From positions 333,405 to 397,404 of the forward strand of contig NZ_FPKO01000009.1 of assembly GCF_900119385.1 (NCBI RefSeq): a DNA stretch of 64,000 nucleotides, written 5' to 3'. Position numbers and translations under genes: made by a program. The notes under the pieces are model-generated. The model searched no databases. It saw only the letters and a program-made list of their open reading frames with translations, and was not told the origin of the DNA. Shown one piece after another: positions 23,495-31,563 of the stretch (its first letter is position 1; the number at the start of each line of letters is the position of its first letter). The DNA is from Thermophilibacter mediterraneus (GTDB lineage: Bacteria > Actinomycetota > Coriobacteriia > Coriobacteriales > Atopobiaceae).

Positions 23495-25012
23495 TCACGC
23501 CTGCCGGTAGTGAGCGAAGAAGTCGGCGAGGTCGCCCATGGCCTCGCGCAGCACCTCCATGCGCGGCAGATAGACGATCCTAAAGTGGTCGGGCTCCGGC
23601 CAATTGAACCCGCCGCCGCGCGTGATGAGGATGTGCTTGTCGTGCAGCAGGTCGAGGGCGAACTGCTCGTCGTCGGTGATGTTGAACTTCTTCACGTCGA
23701 TCTTGGGGAAGATGTAGAAGGCGGCCTTGGGCTTGACCGCGCTGATGCCGTCGATGGCGTTGAGCGCCTCGTAGACGTAGTTGCGCTGCTCGTAGACGCG
23801 CCCGCCCGGCTCCACGTAGCGCTCCACGCTCTGATAGCCCCACAGCGCCGTCTGGACGATGGACTGAGCGGGCACGTTGGAGCACAGGCGCATGTTGGAG
23901 AGCATGTTGACGCCGTAGACGAAGTCGCGCATGCAGCGCCTGTTGCCCGAGAGGACCATCCAGCCGATGCGGTAGCCCGCGACCATGTGGGACTTGGAGA
24001 GGCCGGAGAAGGTGACACACGGGAGGTCGGGGGCGAGCGACGCGATGGACACGTGCTCGTAGCCGTCCATGCACAGCCGGTCGTAGATCTCGTCCGAGAA
24101 GATCATGAGCTGGTGGCGTCGCGCGATCCCCACGATCTGCTCGAGCACCTCGCGCGGGTAGACCGCCCCCGTGGGGTTGTTGGGGTTGATGATGACGATG
24201 GCCTTGGTGTTGCTCGTGACCTTGGACTCCATGTCGGCGAGGTCGGGGTTCCAGTCGGCCTGCTCGTCGCAGAGGTAGTGGACGGGAGTGCCTCCGGCGA
24301 GCGTGGCGCACGCGGTCCACAGCGGGTAGTCCGGGCTGGGGATGAGAATCTCGTCCCCGTTGTCGAGCAGGGCGTTCATGCAGAGCTGGATGAGCTCCGA
24401 GACACCGTTGCCGGTGTAGATCCCGTCCATGCTCACGTTGGGGAGGTGCTTGATCTGCGCGTACTGCATGATGGCCTTGCGCGCGGAGAAGAGGCCGCGC
24501 GAGTCGGAGTAGCCCTCGCACTCAGGCAGCTGCTGGCGCATATCGTAGACGACCTCGTCGGGGGTGCGAAAGCCAAACGGCGCGGGGTTGCCGATGTTGA
24601 GCTTGAGGATGCGCGTCCCCTCGTCCTCCATGCGCGCAGCCTCGTCGGCGACGGGGCCGCGAACGTCGTAGAGAACGTTGTCGAGCTTGGTGGACTTCTT
24701 GAACTCTCGCATGGTGGTGGTCCTTTCGGAAGGGGTGGTCGTAACGTGCGGGCGCGCGGTCTCAGGCCGCGCGGGAGCTCGGCGCGACGCCCCCTCCCCC
24801 GTGGAGAGCCATCCCTCGTCGACGCCCAGCACCTCCGCGAGCAGCCGGCGCACGTTCGCCCGGGGCTCGACCTTGCCGCTCACGTACTGGCTGACCTGGC
24901 TCTTGCCGAGGTGCTCGCCGCGCTCCGCCGCCAGGCGAATCAGGTCCGACTGCTTGAGGTCCTTCTCGCCCATGGTCGCGCGCAGGCGCTCCGCAAAGGT
25001 TCCGTGAGCCAT
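23495..25012 (-). CDS. XRE-HTH / AlaA-type aminotransferase fusion
   Basis: A 505-residue fusion. Residues 1-75 are an XRE-like HTH (FAERLRATMGEKDLKQSD ... GKSQVSQYVSGKVEPR). A Pro/Thr-rich linker (76-100) follows. Residues 101-505 are a complete fold-type I PLP aminotransferase close to AlaA: GNPAPFGFRTP, NPNNPTGAVYP, SDEIYDRL, and the PLP Lys in LSKSHMVAGYR. An internal ATG (24712) has GAAAGGA 8 nt upstream, so a shorter enzyme-only form may also be made. The long start at 25012 has GGGAGG 4 nt upstream. Four GTTCAAT half-sites in two inverted pairs lie upstream, so the protein may autoregulate. The substrate is likely glutamate/pyruvate to alanine. Confidence 0.9.
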   Translation of the reverse strand: MAHGTFAERLRATMGEKDLKQSDLIRLAAERGEHLGKSQVSQYVSGKVEPRANVRRLLAEVLGVDEGWLSTGEGASRRAPARPETARPHVTTTPSERTTTMREFKKSTKLDNVLYDVRGPVADEAARMEDEGTRILKLNIGNPAPFGFRTPDEVVYDMRQQLPECEGYSDSRGLFSARKAIMQYAQIKHLPNVSMDGIYTGNGVSELIQLCMNALLDNGDEILIPSPDYPLWTACATLAGGTPVHYLCDEQADWNPDLADMESKVTSNTKAIVIINPNNPTGAVYPREVLEQIVGIARRHQLMIFSDEIYDRLCMDGYEHVSIASLAPDLPCVTFSGLSKSHMVAGYRIGWMVLSGNRRCMRDFVYGVNMLSNMRLCSNVPAQSIVQTALWGYQSVERYVEPGGRVYEQRNYVYEALNAIDGISAVKPKAAFYIFPKIDVKKFNITDDEQFALDLLHDKHILITRGGGFNWPEPDHFRIVYLPRMEVLREAMGDLADFFAHYRQA

Positions 25013-25025
25013 GTCGCCTCCCAAA

Positions 25026-25117
25026 GGTTCAATTCATGTCACATCCGTGTCGCACAATTGAACCACATGTTTCCGTACAGTTCAATATGAGGCACGTCTT
25101 CGAGGATGAAATTGAAC
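25026..25117. promoter_or_regulatory. Duplicated GTTCAAT inverted operators
   Basis: Pair 1: GGTTCAATT (25026-25034) and AATTGAACC (25056-25064). Pair 2: GTTCAAT (25080-25086) and ATTGAAC (25111-25117). The two pairs are offset by about 53-54 bp, near five helical turns. On minus, TTGAAC-17-TTCAAT (-35/-10-like) falls inside them, so binding would cover the promoter of the HTH-aminotransferase gene. Confidence 0.72.
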
Positions 25118-25317
25118 TTCAGTAACAGCGCTGCGGCACCAGAGCCATGGTCCGAGCCCAACGCACGGTTCTGCGGCGGATTCCGTGCGCGAGGGTCGGG
25201 CCAGCGCGATGGTGGCCGGACACGCTCCGACACCCTCACCGCGTTCATGGCTCTCCCTCGCCTCGGCTGCCCTATCATCTCCTAGTGTGAGCGCAGGAGC
25301 CGGCCGGAGGAAACGAC

Positions 25318-25980
25318 ATGCCCAGAGAGACCAAGCAGGCCAAGGTTGACCGAGCCGTCGAGGTGTGCCGACGTCTCGACGAGAAGTACGGTCCCGTCGA
25401 GTGCTTCCTCGACCATGCCAACCCCTTTAGGCTGACGATCGCCGTCCTGCTCTCCGCCCAGACCACCGACGCGCAGGTCAACAAGGTGACGCCGGCACTC
25501 TTCGAGCGCTTTCCCACGCCCGAGGCCATGGCCGCGGCGTCACCCGAGCAGGTCGCGGAGTACATCCACAGCCTCGGCTTCTACAAGTCGAAGGCTCGTC
25601 ATTGCGTCGAGTGCGCGCAGATGATCGTCTCGGAGTTCGGCGGCGAGGTGCCGCACACGATGGAGGAGCTCACGCGCCTTCCCGGCGTGGGGCGCAAGAC
25701 GGCCAACATCGTCATGAATGTGGGCTTTGGCATCGTGGAGGGCATCGCCGTCGACACGCACGTCAACCGCATAGCGCACCGACTGGCGCTCTCGCCCAAG
25801 ACGCACGCGAAGGAGCCGCTCAAGACCGAGCAGGACCTGCTGCGACTGCTGCCGCGCGAGCTGTGGGGGCCCGTCAACCACCAGTGGATCCGTCACGGGC
25901 GCGACACCTGCACCGCGCGCGGGCCGAAGTGCGACGGCTGCGTCCTCGAGGACATTTGCCCGAGCGCGCACCGCTGCTAG
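25318..25980 (+). CDS. nth: Endonuclease III
   Basis: A 220-residue base-excision repair glycosylase/AP lyase for oxidised pyrimidines. The helix-hairpin-helix LPGVGRKTANIV (about 121-132) includes the catalytic Lys. The catalytic Asp is in VDTHVNR (about 144). The C-terminal [4Fe-4S] loop is C-x6-C-x2-C-x5-C (CTARGPKC ... CVLEDIC). GGAGG lies about 8 nt upstream of ATG 25318, and a TATCAT box lies at 25272. Single-gene unit. Confidence 0.96.
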   Translation: MPRETKQAKVDRAVEVCRRLDEKYGPVECFLDHANPFRLTIAVLLSAQTTDAQVNKVTPALFERFPTPEAMAAASPEQVAEYIHSLGFYKSKARHCVECAQMIVSEFGGEVPHTMEELTRLPGVGRKTANIVMNVGFGIVEGIAVDTHVNRIAHRLALSPKTHAKEPLKTEQDLLRLLPRELWGPVNHQWIRHGRDTCTARGPKCDGCVLEDICPSAHRC

Positions 25981-26067
25981 GGGCGCCGCCGCGCGCGGAC
26001 CCGAGGCCGCGGATGCGGGCGCCCCGAGCCTCCGCGCAGTCCGGGGCGCCGCGAAACGCGGGGCGCG

Positions 26068-26487
26068 CTAGACCAGCTTGCCCTTGCAGTGGTCGACCAT
26101 GTGCTGAATCATCTGGGCGGTCCAGCCGACGTAGTCGCGGCGACGCGCCCTGAGGGAGCCGTCAACGAGCTCGTCGAAGGACACCTTGATCTTGGCGAAG
26201 CGCGTGACCTTGGAGACCTCCTCGTGCGTGAGGCAGCTCTCCTCCACCTTGGCGCCGCCCAGGCCCATGAGGATCTTGGGGTTGAACATGACGTGGACCT
26301 CGTCCTTGTCATCCTGGAAGGCAATGATGGCCTTGGTGACGCCGATCTGGTTTGCGGCCAGGCAGACCGCATCGTCGATGGAGGCGAGCGTGTCGACGAG
26401 GTCGGTCGCCACGGAGGCGTCCTCGGCGGTCGCGGGCTCGCACGGGGTGGAGAGGATGGCGTCGTCGTGCACCAGGTCCTTGATCAT
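26068..26487 (-). CDS. Peptide deformylase-like protein, catalytic Glu absent
   Basis: A 139-residue small deformylase-family protein. The three family motifs are recognisable: AANQIG (about 46-51), EESCLTHEE with the metal Cys (about 83-91), and HMVDHCKG (about 129-136). The last is normally HExxH; both His remain, but the catalytic Glu is Met (codon ATG, checked on the DNA). Metal binding may persist, but classical deformylation of fMet is doubtful. No tRNA-fMet transformylase gene is next to it. It is divergent from trmL across 69 bp. It may be a binding protein or an enzyme with another chemistry. Confidence 0.85.
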   Translation of the reverse strand: MIKDLVHDDAILSTPCEPATAEDASVATDLVDTLASIDDAVCLAANQIGVTKAIIAFQDDKDEVHVMFNPKILMGLGGAKVEESCLTHEEVSKVTRFAKIKVSFDELVDGSLRARRRDYVGWTAQMIQHMVDHCKGKLV

Positions 26488-26556
26488 GTGGTTCCCTTCG
26501 ATTGGGGTATGCTGCTCAGGAGATTATAGCGGGGCGGCCGAGAAGGGCGACGATTC

Positions 26557-27135
26557 GTGTTCAACATCGTGCTCGTGGCGCCGGAGATTCCAGCGAACAC
26601 GGGGAACATAGGGCGGACCTGCGTGGTCACGGGAACGCGCCTCCACCTCGTTGAGCCGCTCGGGTTCTCGCTCGACGAGAGGTCGCTGCGTCGGGCGGGG
26701 CTCGCCTACTGGGAGAGCCTCGACGTCACGGTGCACGAGAGCTGGGACGCCCTTCTCGACGCCGCCGGGGCCGGGGCCCGCCTCCACCTTCTCACCAAGA
26801 AGGCCCGACGCACCTACGCCGAGGCGACGTATCGCGACGGCGACTACCTCGTCTTTGGCTGCGAGAGCGTGGGGCTGCCCGAGGAGCTGCTCGCCGCGCA
26901 CGCACGGTGCTGCGAGCGCATCCCCATGCTTGCGGACGCCTCCTCGCTCGACAACGCCTCCAGCTGGGCGGCGCCGGGCGAGAGGGGCGGCCACGCCGCC
27001 CTTCTCGCCCAGGACGTCTGCGGCAACTTCGTGAACCCGGAGGACTACCGCATCAGCGCCCTCAACCTCTCGAACGCGGTCGCCATCGTGCTCTACGAGG
27101 CGCTGCGACAGACCGGATTCCCCGGCATGGAGTGA
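26557..27135 (+). CDS. trmL: tRNA (cytidine34-2'-O)-methyltransferase TrmL
   Basis: A 192-residue SPOUT methyltransferase. The N-terminal motif MFNIVLVAPEIPANTGNIGR, the central FGCESVGLPEEL (about 98-109) and the C-terminal knot motif ALNLSNAVAIVLYEAL (about 168-183) match TrmL/YibK. It methylates the wobble ribose of tRNA-Leu isoacceptors using SAM. It is somewhat longer than E. coli TrmL because of a small insertion near 130-140 (APGERGGHA). The start is GTG at 26557; AGAAGGG lies about 10 nt upstream. Confidence 0.92.
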   Translation: MFNIVLVAPEIPANTGNIGRTCVVTGTRLHLVEPLGFSLDERSLRRAGLAYWESLDVTVHESWDALLDAAGAGARLHLLTKKARRTYAEATYRDGDYLVFGCESVGLPEELLAAHARCCERIPMLADASSLDNASSWAAPGERGGHAALLAQDVCGNFVNPEDYRISALNLSNAVAIVLYEALRQTGFPGME

Positions 27136-27156
27136 GCGGGTCCGCCGGGGCGTTCC

Positions 27157-28311
27157 CTAGAGGCGCTGCGACGCTTCAACGATTGCCAGGTAGCGAGGGT
27201 CGTCGCCGGCCAGCTCCGCCCACTCGGGGGATGTGGCCCGCTCCGCGAGGCCCCGCCTCACGAGCTCGAGCGCCTCGCTCGTCTGACGCTCCTTGTGCCT
27301 GGACCACGCCTCGCTCACCGAGCCCGGGTCGAGCTGGTCGGCGATGCGGTCGAAGAGCGGCATCCGCCCCGCCTCCGCCACGCTCGCACGAGCCTCCGCC
27401 AGCGCCTCGACGGCCCGTCCCAGCGCCTCGAGCGCACCGTCCCTCTCGCCCGCGCCCCGAAGGGTCTCGGCGAGCTCCGACTCCATGGTCACCGGGAAGA
27501 GCGGGTTTGCCCCCGCCATTCCCAGCGCGTCGTGAACGGCGAGCGCCGCCGCGGCGGCGTCGCGCGCGAACGGCGCCTCCCCGCGCATGCCGACCTCCTG
27601 CATGAGGGAGGAGAGCACGAGCCCCGCAGCCTGCAGCCGCCTGGTCTGCAGCAGGCGCACCGCGTCATCGTTGCGCCCGAGACGTCGGTAGCAGGAGGCG
27701 AGCAGCATCACCGCCGCCCCTGCGTCCTGCGCCGCGATGATGGACTCGAGCAGCGCCGCCGCACCCTCGCAGTCGCCCGCCTGAAAGAGCGTCGTGGCCT
27801 TCTGCTGCCGCGCGAGGGACAGCGTCCGCTGGTCGCAGGCGTGGTCGAGCACGCGATCGAGCAGCGAGAGCGCCTCGTCGGTCAGCTCGTCGGGATCGCA
27901 GGCCCGCGCCTCCCCGTCGTCGTGCGGAAGGGACGCCCAGCCAGTGAGCAGCGATGCGAGCATCAGCAGGAGGTTCCAGTCCGAGTAGCGCTCCGCCGCG
28001 ATCCTGCCCAGCCGGTCGTGCGCCGAGGCGAGGTCGCGCCCGCCCTCCGCGTAGAGCTCCGCGTACAGCTCGCCCGCCTCGGCGTCGCTGAGTCGCGCCC
28101 TATACGAGAAGAGCTCGTCGAGCGTGAGCGAGAAGAACGCCGCTATGCGCGGGAGCAGGGTCACGTCGGGGTAGCTCTGCGACAGCTCCCACTTCGAGAC
28201 GGCCGCCTTCGACACTCCCAGGTGGGTCGCCAGCTCCTCCTGGGTGATTCCCGAGCGCCTCCGCTCGCGCGCAATGACCTGACCGATGTTGATGGTTGTG
28301 CCCATGTCCAT
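27157..28311 (-). CDS. XRE family regulator with helical repeat domain
   Basis: A 384-residue protein. The N-terminal HTH (ITQEELATHLGVSKAAVSKW, about 22-41) is of the XRE/Cro type. The rest is Ala/Leu-rich with paired helices that look like TPR-type repeats (for example LARQQKATTLFQAGDCEGAA near 170). Such proteins are often peptide- or protein-sensing regulators. ATG 28311 has AAGGAG 5 nt upstream. It is divergent from the GntR-ABC operon (340 bp apart) and might sense or control it, but no direct evidence is seen. Confidence 0.82.
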   Translation of the reverse strand: MDMGTTINIGQVIARERRRSGITQEELATHLGVSKAAVSKWELSQSYPDVTLLPRIAAFFSLTLDELFSYRARLSDAEAGELYAELYAEGGRDLASAHDRLGRIAAERYSDWNLLLMLASLLTGWASLPHDDGEARACDPDELTDEALSLLDRVLDHACDQRTLSLARQQKATTLFQAGDCEGAAALLESIIAAQDAGAAVMLLASCYRRLGRNDDAVRLLQTRRLQAAGLVLSSLMQEVGMRGEAPFARDAAAAALAVHDALGMAGANPLFPVTMESELAETLRGAGERDGALEALGRAVEALAEARASVAEAGRMPLFDRIADQLDPGSVSEAWSRHKERQTSEALELVRRGLAERATSPEWAELAGDDPRYLAIVEASQRL

Positions 28312-28489
28312 GTCCGCTCCTTAGACGACGTTGGCTTGGGGCGGCCGCCGGCTCAAGTATCCGTCCTCGCGCCGGAGGCATCAAAGGAGCGCCGGTTGAC
28401 GTTTTCGCCCCGGGGTCAACCGCACGGGCCCGCCGCCCGCCGGCGCGCCCAGCGGGCGGGAGCGCGGGCGACATTTTTTCTCCTCCCTC

Positions 28490-28546
28490 TTGCACTGTGT
28501 ATAGGTGAGTATATACTGTACTTATCGGATATACACTGTATATCCG
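28490..28546 (+). promoter_or_regulatory. Promoter and palindromic operator of GntR-ABC operon
   Basis: TTGCAC (28490-28495) and TATACT (28512-28517) are spaced 16 bp. AGTATATACT (28508-28517) is a perfect palindrome. Downstream, 9-bp arms CGGATATAC (28526-28534) and GTATATCCG (28538-28546) flank ACT. Shared TAT-AC-TGTA words suggest that one factor, presumably the GntR protein, binds two sites. The rest of 28312-28651 contains no gene; it is GC-rich leader. Confidence 0.7.
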
Positions 28547-28651
28547 GGGGGAGGAGCGAAGACGTCCGCGACTCCCCGGCCGCCGAGGGGGACGCCCCGG
28601 AGCGGCAAACCCCCGAGGGGACGCCCGAGGGGGCGGGAAGGAAGGAAGAGC

Positions 28652-29020
28652 GTGGACATCATCATCTCAAACTCGAGCGGCAAGCCCATCTACGAGCAGA
28701 TCACGGACCAGATCAAAGCCGCGATCGTCAAGGGCGAGCTGGCCGAGGGCGAGCAGCTCCCCTCGATCAGGGCGCTTGCCAACAGCCTGCGCGTGAGCGC
28801 GATCACCACCAAGCGCGCCTACGCGGACCTGGAGGCAATCGGCCTCATCGAGACGGTGCAGGGCAAGGGGAGCTTCGTCGCCGGCGGCAACGCCGAGCTC
28901 ATCCGGGAGGAGCAGCTGCGAGAGGTCGAGGGCCTCATGGCCCGGGCGGTCGAGCGCGGCCGCGCGATGGGCCTCTCGAACGACGAGCTCTCCGAGATGC
29001 TCGCCCTGGTACTGGAGTGA
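28652..29020 (+). CDS. GntR family regulator (YtrA subfamily)
   Basis: A 122-residue regulator. The winged HTH (IYEQITDQIKAAIVKGEL ... LPSIRALANSLRVSAITTKR) covers about 12-75, followed by the short C-terminal helical pair (~40 residues) of the YtrA subfamily. Such proteins repress adjacent ABC transporter operons induced by wall-active antibiotics. GTG 28652 with GGAAGGAAGAG 1 nt upstream starts exactly at the family N-terminus (VDIIISNSS). It is followed by the ATPase gene (40 bp). Palindromic sites cover the promoter. Confidence 0.9.
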   Translation: MDIIISNSSGKPIYEQITDQIKAAIVKGELAEGEQLPSIRALANSLRVSAITTKRAYADLEAIGLIETVQGKGSFVAGGNAELIREEQLREVEGLMARAVERGRAMGLSNDELSEMLALVLE

Positions 29021-29060
29021 CTCAGGGGGGCCGCCCCCCTGAGCCAGAAAGGACGTCACC

Positions 29061-29948
29061 ATGAGCGCACTCATCGAGGCACGCGGCCTCACCAAGCACT
29101 ACGACGGGTTCTCCCTCGAGGGCGTCAGCCTCGCCGTGGAGGAGGGCGAGGTCGTGGGCTTCATCGGCCAGAACGGTGCCGGCAAGTCAACCACCATCAA
29201 GGCCCTTCTCGGCCTCATCGGACTCGACGGCGGCGAGGGTCAGGTCCTCGGCACCCCGAGCGACGAGCTCTCCCGCCCCTCCGGCGCCTCCGTCAAGGAG
29301 CGCGTGGGCGTGGTCTTTGACACGGTGTCCCTCCCCGGCCACCTGCGCATCTCCGACGTGGGGCGCATCTACCGGAGCGCGTACGCCTCCTGGGACGCGC
29401 GCGCCTTCGACCGGCTCACGCACGAGCTCGACCTCGACCCCAGGAAGGCCGTGAAGGACCTCTCGCGCGGCATGGGCATGAAGCTCAGCCTCGCCTGCGC
29501 CCTCGCGCACGACCCGCAGGTCCTCATCCTCGACGAGGCAACGGCCGGCCTCGACCCCATGGCGCGCGACGAGGCGCTCGATCGCCTGCGCGACTTCGTG
29601 GCCCGACCCGGCCGCGCGATCCTCATGAGCAGCCACATAACGAGCGACCTCGAGCGCATCGCGGACCGCATCGTGTGCATCGACGCAGGCCGCATCGTCT
29701 TCGACCTGCCCAAGGACGTCATCACCGACGAGACGGGCATCGCGCGCTGCCGCGTGGCCGACTTCGAGCGCGTTGCCGCGAGCGGCGTCGTGCCCGAGCG
29801 CAAGCTGCGCTACCTGCGCCACGACTACGGCATCGACGTGCTCGTGCCCGACCGCTTCGCGTTTGCGGAGATGTTCCCCGACATCCCCTGCGACCGCATG
29901 ACCATCGACGACTACATGGCTCTCACCCTGAAGGGCGGTGTCCGATAA
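29061..29948 (+). CDS. ABC transporter ATP-binding protein (YtrB type)
   Basis: A 295-residue ATPase with Walker A GQNGAGKST (about 36-44). The signature region is LSRGMGMKLSLA (about 134) in place of LSGGQ, a form common in YtrB-like and antibiotic-efflux ATPases. Walker B is VLILDEATAGLD and the switch His is in SSHITSDLE. The last ~80 residues form the extra C-terminal domain of this class. AGAAAGGA lies before ATG 29061. The TAA overlaps the ATG of the permease by 1 nt. Confidence 0.92.
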   Translation: MSALIEARGLTKHYDGFSLEGVSLAVEEGEVVGFIGQNGAGKSTTIKALLGLIGLDGGEGQVLGTPSDELSRPSGASVKERVGVVFDTVSLPGHLRISDVGRIYRSAYASWDARAFDRLTHELDLDPRKAVKDLSRGMGMKLSLACALAHDPQVLILDEATAGLDPMARDEALDRLRDFVARPGRAILMSSHITSDLERIADRIVCIDAGRIVFDLPKDVITDETGIARCRVADFERVAASGVVPERKLRYLRHDYGIDVLVPDRFAFAEMFPDIPCDRMTIDDYMALTLKGGVR

Positions 29949-30673
29949 TGAAGCGCGCCTACCTGATCGAACTCACCATCTTCCGCGACTACGGAAAGCA
30001 GCTCTTGGCCCTCGGCTTTCTCGTTGCGGTGCTCGTGGGCTGCGGGATGCAGACCGTGCTCGCCGCCCCCTCGATCATTACCTGCATGTTCTTCATGATG
30101 GGCGCGATGGGCGCCGCCGCCTACGACGAGCAGAACGACTGGGGGCGCTTCCGCCTCACGCTGCCGCTCTCCCGCCGCGACGTGGTGCTCGGCCGCTACG
30201 GCGCCATCGTGACGCTGGGCCTGGGCGGCATGGCGGTGGGGCTGCTCGCCGCACTCGCGATCAGCGCCGTGGCCTCCGCGGTGGAGCTCCCCGGCGAGCT
30301 CTCCCAGGCGCTCGCCCTCGACGGGAACACCCTCTCCGCAATGGCGTTCGCGACAACGTTTTGCCTGCTCATCGGCTCGACCGTGGCCTCCGTCGTGACG
30401 CCGATCTACTTCCGTCTTGGCCAGACCAAGGCCACGCAGCTCCTGCCCACGATCATCGTGCTGCTCTTCGTCCTTCCCGTGGTCTTCCTCGGCAACAGCG
30501 GCCTTCTCGACGGCGCGCTGCCGGGCCTCGAGCAGATTGCGTCCTTCCTCGCCTACATCGAGACGCCCGAAGGGCTGGTCGTGGGGTGCACGGGCATGGT
30601 GGCGGCCTCCGCCGTCATCCTCGCCGCCTCCGCCGCGCTCTCCCTGCGCCTCTACGAGACCCGCGAGCTCTAG
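29948..30673 (+). CDS. ABC-2 type permease
   Basis: A 241-residue membrane protein with six hydrophobic stretches (about 17-33, 35-58, 90-115, 135-160, 170-190, 212-235), a typical ABC-2 exporter half-permease. The N-terminus MKRAYLIELTIFRDYGKQ is cytosolic. With the ATPase and the GntR regulator it forms a YtrABC-like export unit; the substrate is unknown. Start codon overlap (TAATG) implies coupling to the ATPase. Confidence 0.88.
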   Translation: MKRAYLIELTIFRDYGKQLLALGFLVAVLVGCGMQTVLAAPSIITCMFFMMGAMGAAAYDEQNDWGRFRLTLPLSRRDVVLGRYGAIVTLGLGGMAVGLLAALAISAVASAVELPGELSQALALDGNTLSAMAFATTFCLLIGSTVASVVTPIYFRLGQTKATQLLPTIIVLLFVLPVVFLGNSGLLDGALPGLEQIASFLAYIETPEGLVVGCTGMVAASAVILAASAALSLRLYETREL

Positions 30674-31407
30674 GTAGACGCGCCATGGACCTGGACCTCA
30701 CCGTGCTCTTTGTCGTCGTTCTGCTCCTCGTCGTCATCCCGCTGAGAAACGCACGGCGACGGCGCTGAGGGACCCCTCCGCAGGACTGCGTCGAGCGCGG
30801 CGAGCCCTGCGGCGAGGCGCTCGGCCACGTGCTGCATGTGGCTGCCGGGACCGAGCGCCACGTCCACCCCGCAGCCCCGCTCGCGCAGGATGCTCGCGCA
30901 GGCCGCCAGGTCCTCCTCCACATGGCGAAACGGAAGCCCCGCGCGCTTCTCCTTCTTCCCCACCGAGAAGAACGCGTAGCGTCCGGAGCAGTCCGGCGCG
31001 TTCGCGCGCAGCCAGTCGATCCACCCCTCGTACCAAACCGACCCGGAGAGGCACGCGCAGGCCGTAAGGCGCGGCTCGCGCGCGAACGCGTAGAGCGCAA
31101 AGAGCCCGCCGAGCGAGTAGCCGCAGACGGCGCAGGACCCGTCTCGCAAGCCAACCTCTCCCACGAGCCTGGCGAGCGTCTCATCCGCGCGACCCCCAAA
31201 GTCCTTCTCGCCCGGACGCAGCGCGGGGGCGGGCCACGGCGTGAGGTCGTCGCCCCAGCTTCCCACCGGCACGCGCACGACGTTCGAGGCGATCCCCGCC
31301 GCCGCCTCTGCCAGGGGCAGCGGGTGCGTCACCGAGTCGATAACGTAAATGACGGGCGCCCCGGACCCCGCCGACTTGCCCGACATCGCTCCAAGACCGT
31401 CGCCCAT
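30670..31407 (-). CDS. Alpha/beta-hydrolase esterase
   Basis: A 245-residue hydrolase. The nucleophile elbow is GYSLGG (about 95-100; Ser), as in the enterochelin-esterase/esterase D group. The catalytic His is likely in PGSHMQHV near 200. The last ~30 residues are highly charged ([14 protein letters not shown]) and overlap the small ORF on the other strand; they may be a late addition. ATG 31407 is supported by GGAGG 5 nt upstream. It is convergent with the GntR-ABC operon and overlaps its 3' end by a few bases. Substrate unknown. Confidence 0.8.
   Translation of the reverse strand: MGDGLGAMSGKSAGSGAPVIYVIDSVTHPLPLAEAAAGIASNVVRVPVGSWGDDLTPWPAPALRPGEKDFGGRADETLARLVGEVGLRDGSCAVCGYSLGGLFALYAFAREPRLTACACLSGSVWYEGWIDWLRANAPDCSGRYAFFSVGKKEKRAGLPFRHVEEDLAACASILRERGCGVDVALGPGSHMQHVAERLAAGLAALDAVLRRGPSAPSPCVSQRDDDEEQNDDKEHGEVQVHGAST
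30685..30768 (+). CDS. Candidate 27-residue membrane peptide
   Basis: ATG 30685 to TGA 30766-30768 encodes Met-Asp-Leu-Asp followed by a Val/Leu-rich helix of about 17 residues and a basic end (RNARRRR). It lies 11 bp after the ABC permease stop and could be a small subunit of that transporter. AGGTAG upstream is a weak SD. It is fully antisense to the 3' end of the esterase gene, so chance is a real alternative. Confidence 0.35.
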   Translation: MDLDLTVLFVVVLLLVVIPLRNARRRR

Positions 31408-31521
31408 GCGCTCCTCCCGTCGACTCCTGCGGCCTGCACCACCCCCATGATGACGAAAAGGGGATCCTCCCGCTCTCGCGTCGGGGAAACCGGATGCGAG
31501 CGGGGTCGCTCCCCCTTCACC

Positions 31522-31527
31522 TATAAT
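31522..31527 (+). promoter_or_regulatory. TATAAT -10 box before UPF0210 gene
   Basis: A consensus TATAAT lies 36 bp upstream of ATG 31564. No TTGACA is visible 16-18 bp upstream; GAGCG/CGCTC arms surround the -35 position and could be an operator. Confidence 0.55.
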
Positions 31528-31563
31528 GGGCAGCCACAGCCATCCTCGCGACGAAAGGCCCCC

